Part shown: piece by piece, positions 63,422 through 64,000 of the stretch
Layout of the letters: each line of letters opens with the position of its first letter
Numbering within the stretch: the stretch's first letter is position 1
DNA from: Gammaproteobacteria bacterium
Lineage (GTDB): Bacteria; Gemmatimonadota; Gemmatimonadetes; Longimicrobiales; Gaopeijiaceae
DNA: 64,000 bases
NCBI GenBank assembly: GCA_009840525.1
Contig: VXNP01000070.1
Coordinates: 1-64,000 of the forward strand
Direction of reading: 5' to 3'
The notes under the pieces: model-generated
What the model was told of the DNA's origin: nothing
The model's database searches: none
The model's input: only the letters and a program-made list of their open reading frames with translations
Translations under genes and position numbers: made by a program

Positions 63422-64000
63422 CTATTTCAACCGCGCCGCCTCCAGTTCGAGCCTGCGCCACGCCAGTTCCACATGCTCGCGCCGGGTGCGCAGGTTGCCG
63501 ACGGAAAGGCGGAGAACGTAGCGCCCCTCGAGGATCGTGTGCGACAGGAAGACGTCTCCGGAGGCGTTGACCGCGTCGAGAATGCGCTCGTTGGCCTGGT
63601 TGGTCCGGTCGAGTCCCGTTTCGGGACCGCGGTATCGAAAGACGACCAGGCCCAGCGACGTCGAACTCATCAGTTGCCATCGGTCCGAAGCCTGCACCCA
63701 CCCTGCGAACCGGCTCGCCAGGCGACAATGTTCGCGAAGCCGGGCCGCCAGCCCGCGGCCGCCGAAGTAGCGCAGCACGAACCAGAGCTTGAGCGCGCGG
63801 AAGCTGCGGCCGAGCGCCACGCCGTAGTTCATCAGGTCACGCGCCTCGTCCGCTTCGGGGGTGCGCAGGTAGGGCGGGACCAGGGAGAACGCGTCGGCGA
63901 GAGCTTCGGGACGCCGGCAATAGAGGAGCGCACAGTCCATGGGCGTGAAAAGCCACTTGTGCGCGTTGAGCACGATGGAGTCGGCGCGCTCCCACCCGGC
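63422..64000 (-). CDS. PLP-dependent group II decarboxylase, C-terminal part (runs off right edge)
   Basis: The frame enters from the right edge and ends at 63422; 192 residues are visible. It contains DSIVLNAHKWLFTPMDCALLY, the pyridoxal-binding region of group II amino acid decarboxylases; the Schiff-base Lys is encoded at 63956-63958. The C-terminal domain includes NYGVALGRSFRALKLWFVLRYFG and LRLSVGNLRTRREHVELAW, as in aromatic-L-amino-acid (tryptophan/DOPA/tyrosine) decarboxylases. Substrate cannot be decided without the N-terminal part. Confidence 0.88.
   Translation of the reverse strand, partial: AGWERADSIVLNAHKWLFTPMDCALLYCRRPEALADAFSLVPPYLRTPEADEARDLMNYGVALGRSFRALKLWFVLRYFGGRGLAARLREHCRLASRFAGWVQASDRWQLMSSTSLGLVVFRYRGPETGLDRTNQANERILDAVNASGDVFLSHTILEGRYVLRLSVGNLRTRREHVELAWRRLELEAARLK

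Noticed and set aside
1-64000. CRISPR arrays, insertion sequences, integrases, toxin-antitoxin or phage genes
   Set aside because: No direct repeats with regular spacing, no transposase or integrase motifs, and no compositional island were seen. The window appears to be core chromosome.

Overview
The window reads as a contiguous piece of a chromosome from a high-G+C, Gram-negative-type bacterium. It encodes outer-membrane barrels and porins, lipoproteins, MreBCD/PBP2/RodA rod-shape proteins, RseP and a three-subunit transhydrogenase. Gene content and several protein variants (a Bacteroidetes/Gemmatimonadota-style GlmU-like protein, a histidine kinase with an HQLGTP H-box, and dense 4-nt ATGA/GTGA gene overlaps) make a Gemmatimonadota-like organism my best guess. 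That is inference from family knowledge, not a search. No rRNA, tRNA, CRISPR array, insertion sequence, prophage or integrase was seen. Almost everything is core or housekeeping.

Layout. 1-10.2 kb (minus): mreB-mreC-mreD-mrdA-rodA-accD-folC-hisS followed by two small envelope genes, with a good promoter upstream of mreB; the left edge carries suspicious homopolymers. 10.2-15.2 kb (minus): rpsO-pnp-M16 peptidase-ald with its own promoter. 15.2-22.9 kb (minus): nusA-infB-ylxP-rbfA-truB-ribF-phhB, preceded by a promoter and, about 30 nt downstream of its predicted start, an intrinsic terminator: a probable attenuated leader. 22.9-24.6 kb (minus): murA, with Asp in place of the usual active-site Cys, and a small coiled-coil gene. 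24.7-25.5 kb (plus): a 36-codon ORF overlapping a membrane coiled-coil gene. 25.6-34.2 kb (minus): lipoprotein-serS-histidine kinase-pcrA-gatC-gatA-gatB. 34.3-37.6 kb (plus): mannose-1-phosphate guanylyltransferase, GlmU-like protein and a metallo-hydrolase, from a promoter back-to-back with that of the previous operon. 37.6-48.7 kb (minus): thpR-ntrC-type regulator-lepB, then rplM-rpsI-rpsB-tsf-pyrH-frr-uppS-cdsA-dxr-rseP. 48.9-52.1 kb (plus): a eukaryote-like long formate-tetrahydrofolate ligase and a porin. 52.1-57.9 kb: a signalling block. 57.8-64 kb (minus): comM, a beta-barrel protein, pntA1-pntA2-pntB and a truncated PLP decarboxylase.

The part most likely to be a poorly described system is 52.2-57.9 kb. 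A STAS antagonist and an RsbW-like ATPase are transcribed divergently from three overlapping genes: a receiver-PP2C phosphatase (RsbU-like), a LivJ-type periplasmic binding protein with no transporter genes nearby, and a large two-TM histidine kinase with a TorS-like sensor region. Together they look like a TorT/TorS-style extracellular ligand sensor wired to a partner-switch phosphatase instead of a DNA-binding regulator. Other points of interest are the nusA leader attenuator, MurA D117, the eukaryote-like formate ligase, the missing rimP and rnpM genes, and the long basic tail of ribosomal protein S2.
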